NCBI RefSeq assembly: GCF_030717955.1
Contig: NZ_JAUZVY010000007.1
Coordinates: 1-64,000, forward strand
From: Alkalimonas delamerensis
GTDB lineage: Bacteria; Pseudomonadota; Gammaproteobacteria; Enterobacterales; Alteromonadaceae
Length of the DNA stretch: 64,000 nucleotides
Reading direction: 5' to 3'
Shown: positions 26,421 to 34,292 of the stretch, in pieces
How the letters are laid out: each line of letters opens with the position of its first letter
Position numbering within the stretch: position 1 is the first letter of the stretch
Notes under the pieces: model-generated
Databases searched by the model: none
Told to the model about the DNA's origin: nothing
What the model saw: only the letters and a program-made list of their open reading frames with translations
Position numbers and translations under genes: made by a program

Positions 26421-29300
26421 ATGTTGCAAAATTTTTCTCGCAAACGCCTGTGGCAGGTTAGTCAGCTTGGGTTGCTGGGAACCGGGGCTTTATTGGGTGT
26501 TGCGCATGCAGAAACCGACACACTGGCGATGGCGGAAGTTACGCCAGAGCGTATTCAGGTCACAGGGTCGCGCATTTTACGTGAAGGGGCTATTGCGCCA
26601 TCGCCGGTCACCGTGATTTCCGGTCAGGAGCTGGTTGAAACGGGCGCTATGAATATCGGTGAGGTGTTGAATGCACTGCCATCACTGGCTGCGACCTTCT
26701 CGTTAGCCAACTCGGGCCGCTCCATCGGTACGGCAGGACTGAACTTACTGGACTTACGTGGCATGGGCACAGCCAGAACTTTGGTGCTGGTGGATGGCCG
26801 CCGTCATGTTTCCAGCAGTGCGGGCTCGGCTGCAGTCGATACCAATGCCATTCCAACCGCCTGGATTGACTCGGTAGAAATTATTACCGGCGGTGCTTCT
26901 GCTGTTTATGGCGCAGATGCGGTGACTGGGGTGGTGAATTTCCGCCTAAAACGCGATATTGAAGGCTTTGATTTGCACGCCAGTGTTGGCCGAGCGGAAG
27001 ATAGTCCTTACCGGAACCATAAATTGACTGCCTCCTATGGCAGTTACTTCGCACAGGACCGGGGCAATTTTGCGCTGTCTGCTGAGGTATCCGGGCAGAA
27101 TGGCATCAATGCGACGCAGCGCCGTCAAACACGCACCTCCTTCATGGCGGTCCGCAATCCTGAAGATGGCGATTACCGGGATGACGATGGACAATGGGTA
27201 CACGATGGGATCCCCGATACCATCACCGTGGCCAATGCCGGCTGGTACGATAGTTCTACTGCCGGTAATTTTTATCTGGTGTCCGACAGCGGCACGGTGG
27301 ATTGGTTTATTTTCAACCCGGATGGCAGTGTACGGCCACAGGACCTGGGTACTACCTATGGACAATGGGGCCGTTGTTCCGACTGCGAATTTCTTGATCT
27401 CCGTCGTTACAATGACTTACAGCCAGCCTTTAACCGTTTTAATGTCAACAGCAAGCTAAATTTTGAGCTGACGCCCGATACCTTGTTGTTTGCCCAAGCC
27501 AGTTTTGTCCGCAACAGAGGTAACAGCGAAGGGCAGCCCTCCTTTTTTGAGTACGACAGTGCCCTGATGGTGGGGCGGGACAATGCTTATCTGGATCCGA
27601 GCCTGGTGAGTCTGATGGACAACTATGGTATTGACCAGATTGCCGTCCATCGCTTCCAGGAGGATGCCGGGCGCCGCCTGGAGAATAACCGCAGAACAAC
27701 AGCACGCTTTGTCGCAGGTGTGGAGGGTATCCTTGGCCTGGATTGGAACTACGAGCTGTATGGTGTTTTTGGCGAAACCAAACTCGAGCAGGTAAACCGC
27801 AACAATTTAATTCGCACCAATTTTGCGCAATCCATCGATGCCATTGTGGTCGATGGTGAGATAGTGTGCCGTGATGAGCTGGCCCGTGCAAACGGCTGTG
27901 TACCAACCAGCATTTTTGGCGATAACGCCATTAATGAGCAAGCACGCCATTGGTTTAATACCAACTCTTACAGCAACAGCACCATCCGGCAAACCGTATT
28001 CAGTGGCCACCTAAACAACAGTGGTTTGTTTGAGTTGCCTGCTGGCTTCGTTGGGGTGTCACTGGGTGCAGAGTACCGGAAAGAAGAAAGTGAAAGCACA
28101 CCGGACAGCTTTGCGGCTACCGGTGCCACCTTTTTAAATGCGCTGCAGTATGAAAAAGGTAATTTTGATGTGCAGGAAGCCTTTGCTGAGTTGTCGATCC
28201 CGGTGTTGGCTGATTTGCCCTTGATTCAAGATCTGGTGCTTGACCTGGCCGTACGCGTGGCCGATTACAGCACCATTGGCACTGCCGTCAGTTGGAAAAC
28301 CGGGCTGGATTGGCATCTGAACCCGGAGCTACGGGCTCGTGCTACCTACTCGGAAGCCTTGCGGGCACCGAATATTGGCGAGTTGTTCGGGCCACAAAAT
28401 CAGACCTTTTTCCGGGTCACCGACCCGTGCAGTGTGCACGAAGCGCAAAGTGAAACCCGCCGGGTAAATTGTGCAGCTTTGGGTGTACCGGCAGACTTTG
28501 ACCCTCAGGCGACCGCTTCCAGCATTGAAGGCTTGAGTGGTGGTAACCCGGAACTGCGGGAAGAAAAATCCACCAGTTACACATTGGGGCTGGTGTACCA
28601 ACCGGACTGGTTGCCAGGCTTTAGTGCGACACTGGATTACTGGTCGATAGAGATTGACGATGCCATTTCGTCGGTATCGGCGCAAAATATCCTGAATAAG
28701 TGCGTGGATGCAGAGCTGGGCGTGAACAACCAGTTTTGTGAGCTGGTGGAGCGAAATGAACAGCATGAACTGGTGTTGATTACCTCCATCACACAAAATG
28801 TGGCAGCCTTAACCGCCGAAGGGGTCGACTTTGAGCTTGGCTATGACTTCGATGCTCTGGGAGGACGTTTCAATACCAAGCTGATTGGTACTTACCTGGA
28901 CTCGCGTAAGACTTTCTCGTTTCAGGACAGCCCTGAAGAGTTCGATCAGTTTGCAGGTACCCTTGGTTATGCCCGTTGGCAAAGCAATCTGAGTATCAGC
29001 TATCGCTACGATGTTTGGAGCCTTGGCTGGAAAACCCGCTACCTGGATCGTGTGTCCTTGTTCCGTCAGCAAGAGTTGGCTGTGAACCCGGATCCAAGTG
29101 ACATCATGCATTATGGCAGCTACTTTGTCACCGATGTGCGGTTGGGGTATCAATTCGCTTCAGGGGTACAGCTGACTCTGGGAGTGGATAACGTGTTCGA
29201 TCGTAACTTGCCAGGCGTGACGACCGGTACCACCGGCACCACCGGCCTTTACAACAACATTGGTCGTTTTTACTACAGCAATGTGTCGTACCGGTTCTAA
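26421..29300 (+). CDS. TonB-dependent outer-membrane receptor (959 aa)
   Basis: This large TonB-dependent receptor has a signal peptide ending near VAHA, a TonB-box-like RIQVTGSRI and a plug domain (VTVISGQELVETGAMNIGE, DLRGMGTARTLVLVDGRRH, SVEIITGGASAVYGADAVTG). The beta-barrel ends in YYSNVSYRF. The plug-barrel style with the VDGRRHVSS and GADAVTG motifs is that of the large receptors of carbohydrate- and peptide-scavenging marine or soil bacteria. Several cysteines in the barrel (RCSDCEF, VCRDELARANGCV) may form loop disulfides. No substrate can be assigned. It starts with a GGGGAGA ribosome-binding site. Confidence 0.92.
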   Translation: MLQNFSRKRLWQVSQLGLLGTGALLGVAHAETDTLAMAEVTPERIQVTGSRILREGAIAPSPVTVISGQELVETGAMNIGEVLNALPSLAATFSLANSGRSIGTAGLNLLDLRGMGTARTLVLVDGRRHVSSSAGSAAVDTNAIPTAWIDSVEIITGGASAVYGADAVTGVVNFRLKRDIEGFDLHASVGRAEDSPYRNHKLTASYGSYFAQDRGNFALSAEVSGQNGINATQRRQTRTSFMAVRNPEDGDYRDDDGQWVHDGIPDTITVANAGWYDSSTAGNFYLVSDSGTVDWFIFNPDGSVRPQDLGTTYGQWGRCSDCEFLDLRRYNDLQPAFNRFNVNSKLNFELTPDTLLFAQASFVRNRGNSEGQPSFFEYDSALMVGRDNAYLDPSLVSLMDNYGIDQIAVHRFQEDAGRRLENNRRTTARFVAGVEGILGLDWNYELYGVFGETKLEQVNRNNLIRTNFAQSIDAIVVDGEIVCRDELARANGCVPTSIFGDNAINEQARHWFNTNSYSNSTIRQTVFSGHLNNSGLFELPAGFVGVSLGAEYRKEESESTPDSFAATGATFLNALQYEKGNFDVQEAFAELSIPVLADLPLIQDLVLDLAVRVADYSTIGTAVSWKTGLDWHLNPELRARATYSEALRAPNIGELFGPQNQTFFRVTDPCSVHEAQSETRRVNCAALGVPADFDPQATASSIEGLSGGNPELREEKSTSYTLGLVYQPDWLPGFSATLDYWSIEIDDAISSVSAQNILNKCVDAELGVNNQFCELVERNEQHELVLITSITQNVAALTAEGVDFELGYDFDALGGRFNTKLIGTYLDSRKTFSFQDSPEEFDQFAGTLGYARWQSNLSISYRYDVWSLGWKTRYLDRVSLFRQQELAVNPDPSDIMHYGSYFVTDVRLGYQFASGVQLTLGVDNVFDRNLPGVTTGTTGTTGLYNNIGRFYYSNVSYRF

Positions 29301-29320
29301 GCGTTGACTTGAATGAAGAC

Positions 29321-29348
29321 AGCCCGCGCCTGATCGCGGGCTTTTTTT
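29321..29348. terminator. Rho-independent terminator after receptor gene
   Basis: AGCCCGCG/CGCGGGCT with a 6-nt loop is followed by seven T on the plus strand, 20 bp after the receptor stop. It overlaps the end of the convergent GGDEF gene. Confidence 0.9.
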
Positions 29349-30447
29349 AATCGGCGATATGACGCTTGAGTCGGTTTCTACCGGCCGCTTTTGCCTGATA
29401 CAAAGCCGCATCAGCAGCCCGGTACAAGTGCTCGAAGTTCTGCTGGCCTTGTTCACTGATGGCCAAGCCCATGCTGGCTGTGATATGGATGTGGAAGCTG
29501 TCACTGACTCTGGCTTCGGCTAAGGCACTCAGCATCACTTTGCACAGTTGCTCGGCAACTTCGGCCGATGTTTCCGGCATGATCAGCATAAACTCTTCAC
29601 CGCCAATGCGGGCCAGCACATCGGTTTCGCGCCGGATGCAGGTGCGCATCACCTGGGCCACCATTTTCAACGCAGCATCGCCTGCCGGGTGACCATACTG
29701 GTCGTTGATCGCTTTAAAATGATCGATATCCAGCACAGCGAGAGCGAGCGGTTGGCGGGTACGTTGTGCCATCGATGTCAGCAGTTTTCCTTGCAGCATG
29801 GCACTGCGGCGATTGAGCAAATGCGTTAGTCCATCCTCGGTAGCAAGCCGGTTGAGCAGCTGATTTTGCTGGATTAATACTACAAAGAGCGTCAGCAATA
29901 CCAGGCCAATGGCAAACATGGCCAGACTGAGCCATGCGACTGCCGCACTGTAACGGTAGAGCAAGCGGGTTTGATCGGCCACGATCCACTGCATGGTGCG
30001 ATGCACATCGCTGGCAAAGATATCCATATCCTCCTGGATGAGCTCTATAAAGTCTTGCAGAGCCAAAGGGTCGATATGATCGGCTGGCAGCTCCAGCATC
30101 TGCCGCAACTGCTCGAGTTGCAACTCCAGTACTTTAAAGTTGCTGCCCAGATCGACAAAGTTGCGCAGCAGGCCCTGAATGGTCTGTTGCCTGGCCTGAA
30201 CTCTTGTCCATAAGGGCCTGGCGGCTTCTTTGCCGGCTTGATCAGACAAGGCCCCGATATAAAGGGAGACTTCACGATTCAGCATTTCAATCTGGCGCGA
30301 CACATCAATAACGCGCATTGGCGGATGCTGTTGCAGGCTTAACTTGGTATGCCATATCCAGCCGCTCACCAGAGTGGCAAGCGCAACATAGCCCAACAAC
30401 AAGGCGATCGCGCGGCGGCTCAGCTTGATGTTGTGCCAGGAGCGCAT
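29347..30447 (-). CDS. Membrane diguanylate cyclase (GGDEF)
   Basis: This 366-aa cyclase should make c-di-GMP from two GTP. Two membrane segments (about residues 12-32 and 165-188) frame a periplasmic helical sensor region of about 130 residues. The cytoplasmic GGDEF domain follows, with EDGLTHLLNRRSAM, DIDHFKAINDQYGHPAGD and the active-site loop ARIGGEEFMLIMP (GGEEF, the competent variant). No RxxD inhibitory site is evident before GGEEF. Its start overlaps the stop of the preceding periplasmic-protein gene as TGATG, so the two are coupled and may form a sensor pair. Confidence 0.92.
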   Translation of the reverse strand: MRSWHNIKLSRRAIALLLGYVALATLVSGWIWHTKLSLQQHPPMRVIDVSRQIEMLNREVSLYIGALSDQAGKEAARPLWTRVQARQQTIQGLLRNFVDLGSNFKVLELQLEQLRQMLELPADHIDPLALQDFIELIQEDMDIFASDVHRTMQWIVADQTRLLYRYSAAVAWLSLAMFAIGLVLLTLFVVLIQQNQLLNRLATEDGLTHLLNRRSAMLQGKLLTSMAQRTRQPLALAVLDIDHFKAINDQYGHPAGDAALKMVAQVMRTCIRRETDVLARIGGEEFMLIMPETSAEVAEQLCKVMLSALAEARVSDSFHIHITASMGLAISEQGQQNFEHLYRAADAALYQAKAAGRNRLKRHIAD

Positions 30448-30989
30448 CAGGGCCGGACCCGGATCTCAGCCAGACTCCAAATCCATGGTGCCAAAGGAGC
30501 CGTGCCATCCAGCACAGCTTGCGCCTGGCGTGGCCAAATTAAAATGACAGGACCATTGTGTTCCAGCGCGATTGGCTGGCCATTAAAGCGGGTCGCCAGC
30601 ACTGGCTGGCCGGCATGGATTTCTTCGGTAGTTAAACGAATGCGGTAATCATTCAGCGCATTTAAACGAATGTCCTGAAAGTGATTTAGTTGGTATTGTG
30701 TCAGTAAATCCTGCAAATACACACCCTGCCATTGCCCCTCCGGGCCCCAGGCTGCCTGAAAACGGGCTTGCTGCTGTGGTAGTTTGTCCAGGTCTTTCAG
30801 TGTCAGGGCATGCTGCTCTTCAGCATGGCGCAGCAGCAAAATGATATCGGAATCCGCCCAGCTTGGCAGGGCGACCATCAGCAGCAGACACATCAGCCAG
30901 CTGCTAGCGCGGATCGGGCTTCTGCTGGCTGCATTGCTGTGAATAGACGTTGCCAGGCTTATCATGTTTTGGCTCCATTGGTTGGGCAT
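30447..30989 (-). CDS. Periplasmic molybdopterin-oxidoreductase-like protein
   Basis: This 180-aa protein has an N-terminal signal (SWLMCLLLMVALPSWA). Its mature part resembles the small SUOX-like (PF00174) fold found in proteins annotated as molybdopterin-dependent oxidoreductase: LTLKDLDKLPQ, WQGVYLQDLL, LNALNDYRIRL, VLATRFNGQPIAL, NGPVILIWP and WIWSLAEIRV. It has no obvious cofactor-binding cysteine, so it may be a ligand-binding rather than catalytic member. It is directly coupled to a GGDEF cyclase, a pairing I recall in other Gammaproteobacteria. I start it at the ATG at 30989 behind AGGGG; the longer reading has no ribosome-binding site. Confidence 0.75.
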   Translation of the reverse strand: MPNQWSQNMISLATSIHSNAASRSPIRASSWLMCLLLMVALPSWADSDIILLLRHAEEQHALTLKDLDKLPQQQARFQAAWGPEGQWQGVYLQDLLTQYQLNHFQDIRLNALNDYRIRLTTEEIHAGQPVLATRFNGQPIALEHNGPVILIWPRQAQAVLDGTAPLAPWIWSLAEIRVRP

Positions 30990-31087
30990 CAGCGCCCCTT
31001 TTTTTACAAGTATGCTGTGCAAATACAACTGTTGCCAGAGGCAACTTTAGCTTTATGCTGCCCATGCCTTGCTGAATACAACCTGAC

Positions 31088-31636
31088 TCAGGGCTCGCCT
31101 TTCAGCTGCACAGGCTGCAGATGCACTGTCTGCTCGTCGTCACTAAGCCAGATTTGTCCCTCGGTGATGGTGCACTGCAGCGTCATCTGGCGTTGGATCA
31201 GTTTCAGCCCCTGTTGCAAGGTATCTTCAGGCAGTTGCCAAATACGCAGGTTTTGATAGCGTTGCAAAGCGGACTGCTGTTGTTGCCACCAGACATCGGT
31301 ACTGCGGCCACCGTAACAATACAAATGCACCCGCTTTGCCCGGCCACAGGCTTTACGCAGCCACTTTTCATCTGCCTGGCCAAACTCCACCCAAAGCGCA
31401 ATCTCGCCACTCAGGCTGCGCTCCCACAACTCGGCTTCCTCGTCTTCCGAACTCAGGCCTTTGGTAAAGCTTAGCTGGTCGCTGGCATTGAGTGCAAAAG
31501 CAATCATTCGCACCAGCAGTCGTAAGTCTGTCTCGGATGGATGCTGCGCCAGCGTCAGTTGATGATCGCCATAGTAGTTCCTGTCCATGTCGGCAATTGT
31601 CAGCTTGACCTTGAAAATGGTCGACTTCAGTGCCAT
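31088..31636 (-). CDS. yaeQ: YaeQ family protein
   Basis: YaeQ has a PD-(D/E)XK nuclease-like fold and no firmly established activity. The family opening MALKSTIFKVKLTIADMDR and LTLAQHPSETDLRLLVRMIA are unmistakable, followed by SSEDEEAELWER and LWVEFGQADEKWLRKA, which carry the nuclease-like acidic residues and lysine. With the ATG at 31636 it is 182 aa, equal to E. coli YaeQ (181). It stands alone, about 60 bp downstream of the molybdopterin-like gene's start and reading the same way. Confidence 0.94.
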   Translation of the reverse strand: MALKSTIFKVKLTIADMDRNYYGDHQLTLAQHPSETDLRLLVRMIAFALNASDQLSFTKGLSSEDEEAELWERSLSGEIALWVEFGQADEKWLRKACGRAKRVHLYCYGGRSTDVWWQQQQSALQRYQNLRIWQLPEDTLQQGLKLIQRQMTLQCTITEGQIWLSDDEQTVHLQPVQLKGEP

Positions 31637-31766
31637 GTGCGCCTCTGCATCAGAAAAAGAGCAGTGTATCGGTTGCAACCCGGAGGCTCAATAAAAGTTG
31701 CAGCCAGACAGCAAAAGCAGCTATAACAGCGATACCGCTCGGTGAAAAGGGTTAAAGGAAAATCAA

Positions 31767-32339
31767 ATGAACGTAATTAATTTGGCTGTTGGCTGCTTGT
31801 TGAGCCTGGTTATCGGTGCTACCCAGGCGTCCACCGTGGTGACTGAGCAGAATTTGCAACGTTATCTGGCCTTACTGCCTGAGATGGAGGCATTGGAAGA
31901 TAGCTTTCCGGAAGTCGACAGCAGCACTTTGGAGTTGCAAGCGCATTGCAACTGGCAGCGGCACTACGACCAAACCCTGACCCAGCTGGCAACACCCGAG
32001 CACCGCCGTGCCCTGGAGCAATTGCTGAGGCAACACAACTTCACTCCGGCCGAATACACTGAGCTGAGCTTTAAATTCGCCTGGACTTCCCTGCAGATGG
32101 TTGAACCCATGATGGACATGATGCAGCAAATGCTGGAATACATGCCAGCCGAAGAGCGTGCCGAGCAAGAAGCAGAGATGCGCAACCTCAAGCAGATTAT
32201 GGCATTACTGGACCAGTGCATGACGGATGAAGAAAAAGAAACCATCACCAAATTAACCGGTGAACTGATGCAGCAGATGATGGGCATGGATGATGATTCT
32301 TTACACCAATTGGAGCAAATGCTGCAACAGATGCAGTGA
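31767..32339 (+). CDS. Hypothetical exported Met/Gln-rich helical protein
   Basis: I do not recognise a family. The 190-aa product has a signal peptide cut near TQAS and is otherwise predicted to be almost entirely helical. Its C-terminal half is rich in Met, Gln and Glu (MMDMMQQMLEYM, LMQQMMGMDDDS). Two cysteines (AHCNW and DQCMT) could form a disulfide. The AAAGGA ribosome-binding site supports the start. A methionine-rich exported helical protein could bind copper or act as a chaperone, but nothing here tests that. It sits just upstream of ibpA but is separated from it by a heat-shock-type promoter. Confidence 0.7.
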   Translation: MNVINLAVGCLLSLVIGATQASTVVTEQNLQRYLALLPEMEALEDSFPEVDSSTLELQAHCNWQRHYDQTLTQLATPEHRRALEQLLRQHNFTPAEYTELSFKFAWTSLQMVEPMMDMMQQMLEYMPAEERAEQEAEMRNLKQIMALLDQCMTDEEKETITKLTGELMQQMMGMDDDSLHQLEQMLQQMQ

Positions 32340-32356
32340 AAATTTGCCTGAGCGCA

Positions 32357-32384
32357 CTTGAAAGTTTCACCGAAAACCATACAT
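32357..32384 (+). promoter_or_regulatory. Sigma-32 (heat-shock) promoter of ibpA
   Basis: CTTGAAA (32357-32363), a 13-bp spacer and CCATACAT (32377-32384) match the RpoH promoter consensus (CTTGAAA, 11-16 bp, CCCATnT). It lies about 75 bp before the ibpA start, leaving a leader long enough for the RNA structure described next. Confidence 0.8.
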
Positions 32385-32387
32385 ACA

Positions 32388-32457
32388 GTGATGACGGGGC
32401 AGGTCTCTAAGAGAGTGCCCTTAATCACAACTCGTATTGCTTTTCGGAGAATATGTT
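32388..32457 (+). ncRNA. ROSE-like RNA thermometer in the ibpA leader
   Basis: The leader folds into a nested 5' hairpin: GTGAT (32388-32392) with ATCAC (32424-32428), GGGCA (32397-32401) with TGCCC (32416-32420) and CTCT (32405-32408) with AGAG (32412-32415). It is followed by a 3' hairpin that hides the ribosome-binding site: TATT (32435-32438) pairs with AATA (32450-32453), and the ROSE-signature TTGCT (32437-32441) faces CGGAGA (32445-32450). G32439 is positioned opposite G32449, as in the known ROSE G-G pair. ROSE elements melt on heat shock and free translation of small heat-shock genes. This is read by eye, not by a folding program. Confidence 0.78.
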
Positions 32458-32928
32458 ATGAACACCATCGATTTTAGCCCACTGTACCGTAGCAGCATTG
32501 GTTTTGACCGCTTTGCCTCTTTGCTGGATCACGCACTGCGTTCGGACCAAAGCAACAACAGCTACCCTCCATACAACATTGAAGTGCTGGATGAAAACCG
32601 CTACGCCATTACCCTGGCGGTAGCAGGATTCACTCAGGACGATCTCAGCATCGAAGTCGAGCAAGGCGTGCTGACCATCAAAGGCAGCAAAGACAGCGAC
32701 AGCAAGGAAAAACGTCAGTTCCTGCATCGCGGTATTGCCACCCGCTCCTTCGAGCGCAAATTTAACCTGGCCGAGTTTGTCGAAGTGGTCGACGCTTCGA
32801 TGGATCATGGTTTGCTGACCGTCAGTCTGGTGAAAGAAATTCCAGAGAAAATGAAACCAAAGCAAATCGCCATCAAGGCCGCCAATGGCAACACTGCCAT
32901 TGAGCATAAGGCAGAGAAAGTCGCCTAA
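32458..32928 (+). CDS. ibpA: Small heat-shock protein IbpA/Hsp20
   Basis: This ATP-independent holdase of the alpha-crystallin family binds unfolding proteins and forms large oligomers. The 156-aa protein shows an N-terminal arm (DFSPLYRSSIGFDRF, as in E. coli IbpA). The crystallin domain spans about residues 35-125 (YNIEVLDENRYAITLAVAGF, LTIKGSK, FLHRGIATRSFERKF, ASMDHGLLTVSL), and the C-terminal tail has the IPEKMKPKQI stretch, whose I-x-I-like anchor is degenerate. I start it at the ATG at 32458, 7 nt after CGGAGA. Heat control is likely at both transcription and translation. Confidence 0.96.
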   Translation: MNTIDFSPLYRSSIGFDRFASLLDHALRSDQSNNSYPPYNIEVLDENRYAITLAVAGFTQDDLSIEVEQGVLTIKGSKDSDSKEKRQFLHRGIATRSFERKFNLAEFVEVVDASMDHGLLTVSLVKEIPEKMKPKQIAIKAANGNTAIEHKAEKVA

Positions 32929-32945
32929 GCTGGCGAGCTAGCATT

Positions 32946-32989
32946 CCAAAACAACAAGGGCTGCCACTGGGCAGCCCTTGTTGTTTTGG
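32946..32989 (+). terminator. ibpA terminator, 20-bp perfect inverted repeat
   Basis: Arms 32946-32965 and 32970-32989 are perfect complements with a 4-nt loop (ACTG), GC-rich at the tip and CAAAACAA/TTGTTTTG at the base. This is a strong bidirectional intrinsic terminator. Confidence 0.9.
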
Positions 32990-33082
32990 CACGTTGCTTT
33001 TGCTTAGTCCAGCACAAAGGTGCTGGTTAATCGATAAACTCGCATCCAAAGACGGGCGGAGCATGGCAGGTCTGTGTCTTTT

Positions 33083-33322
33083 TCAACGTGGCACCTCCAA
33101 AATCCGCAATGCCATTTGCAAATGCTCGGCGCAATGAATACCTAGATCGGTCAGGTAACCGCCATCGGCTTGGGTTAGCAAGCCTTTTTGATAGAGCCGG
33201 CCTATCGCGGCTTTGGTGGCCGCATCGGCATCTTTATGCACTTTAATGCCTTCGCGGACACTGTCGAGGTTGTACAGGTTCAGAATACGGATTTCATCGT
33301 TGAGCTCTGGGGTAATGGGCAT
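33083..33322 (-). CDS. TIGR02647-type conserved small protein
   Basis: This 79-aa cytoplasmic protein of unknown function fits the small gammaproteobacterial family TIGR02647: TPELNDEIRILNLYNLDS, then GIKVHKDAD, RLYQKGLLTQADGGYLTDLG and a C-terminal helix. The GYLTDLG end resembles a winged-helix wing, so nucleic-acid binding is possible. The ribosome-binding site AAGGAAG supports the start. It is not tightly linked to either neighbour. Confidence 0.85.
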   Translation of the reverse strand: MPITPELNDEIRILNLYNLDSVREGIKVHKDADAATKAAIGRLYQKGLLTQADGGYLTDLGIHCAEHLQMALRILEVPR

Positions 33323-33389
33323 AGCGCTTCCTTATTTTTTATTCTCCATCAACCTTAGTTGTTTTTGGCCGCTTTACCAATCTGGTTTA

Positions 33390-34235
33390 TCAATTTTGCT
33401 GCGCGGCTTTGAGGTACTCCCACCCCTGCGCTTGCTGATGGGACGGGATGCTTTGCATGATCAATTGCCGGAACTCAGGATCGGTACTGAGTGCATGAAT
33501 GGCTTGGTTGAGCTTTGGCAGGATGCTGCGCATTTCAGCACTGTTGGAGCAGGCAAAGTGTGACAGCTGGAAGGGCTCTGTTTCGGCATATGGGAAAAAA
33601 GACAATGCCTCTCGGTGCTCGTAAAGCACCACTTCGTAATCAATCATGAGATCAATGAAGCCTCGTTGCAGCATCGGTAGCAACTCTGCCGGCTGATTGC
33701 TGGAGCTGGTGCGGGTGTAGATGGAGCTGCTTCGTTGTAGGGTGGCGAGCAGGTGGTCGGTTTGTTGGCCGTAACTGCGGTTGGTTTCGATACCTAATAC
33801 CGGAGGGCGTCGCTCGTTCAGCAGTTGCTGCAACTGGATGGGCCCGACCTGGCTATCGCGCTCAAGCCGTGCAGATAAGGGCGAGTCGCGCAATGTCACC
33901 AATTGCAGTGCATGTTCTACCATGTAGGGTGTGCTGAACAGGTACTGCTGGGCCCGCTCGGGTGTTTTCAGCAGCCAGGGCATGCAGGCGGTGGGGTGCT
34001 CCTGTACATACTGTCTGGCTCGATTGCGTGTGATGTGCTCAATCTGAAAGGGCACAGGAAGTTTCTGTAAAATCTGCTGCAGTACCGCAGACTGGTGCCT
34101 TATTTGATGCTCTGGGTTGAGCCAGTCCACCACATCAATGATCACCAGGGCCGTTTTTTTTTCATGAGGCTCTGAATTGGCGGCATTGATCGTCATCGGC
34201 AACAACAGAATCAACAGCCAGACGTACCTGCTCAT
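33390..34235 (-). CDS. Periplasmic solute-binding-like protein
   Basis: This 281-aa exported protein (signal MSRYVWLLILLLPMTINA) resembles the TIGR02285 / bacterial solute-binding family 3 group: HITRNRARQYVQEHPTACMPW, PYMVEHALQLVTLRDSPL, VLGIETNRSYGQQ, LQRGFIDLMIDYE and FACSNSAEMRSILPKL. There is no ABC permease or ATPase next to it, and the usual substrate pocket residues cannot be confirmed. It may therefore be a stand-alone sensor or orphan binding protein. A CGAGGG ribosome-binding site precedes the ATG. Confidence 0.78.
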   Translation of the reverse strand: MSRYVWLLILLLPMTINAANSEPHEKKTALVIIDVVDWLNPEHQIRHQSAVLQQILQKLPVPFQIEHITRNRARQYVQEHPTACMPWLLKTPERAQQYLFSTPYMVEHALQLVTLRDSPLSARLERDSQVGPIQLQQLLNERRPPVLGIETNRSYGQQTDHLLATLQRSSSIYTRTSSSNQPAELLPMLQRGFIDLMIDYEVVLYEHREALSFFPYAETEPFQLSHFACSNSAEMRSILPKLNQAIHALSTDPEFRQLIMQSIPSHQQAQGWEYLKAAQQN

Positions 34236-34292
34236 GGGCTACCCTCGGAGAAAAGAAAATATCGAGTTGTTGGATTTAAAACAGAAGTATAG

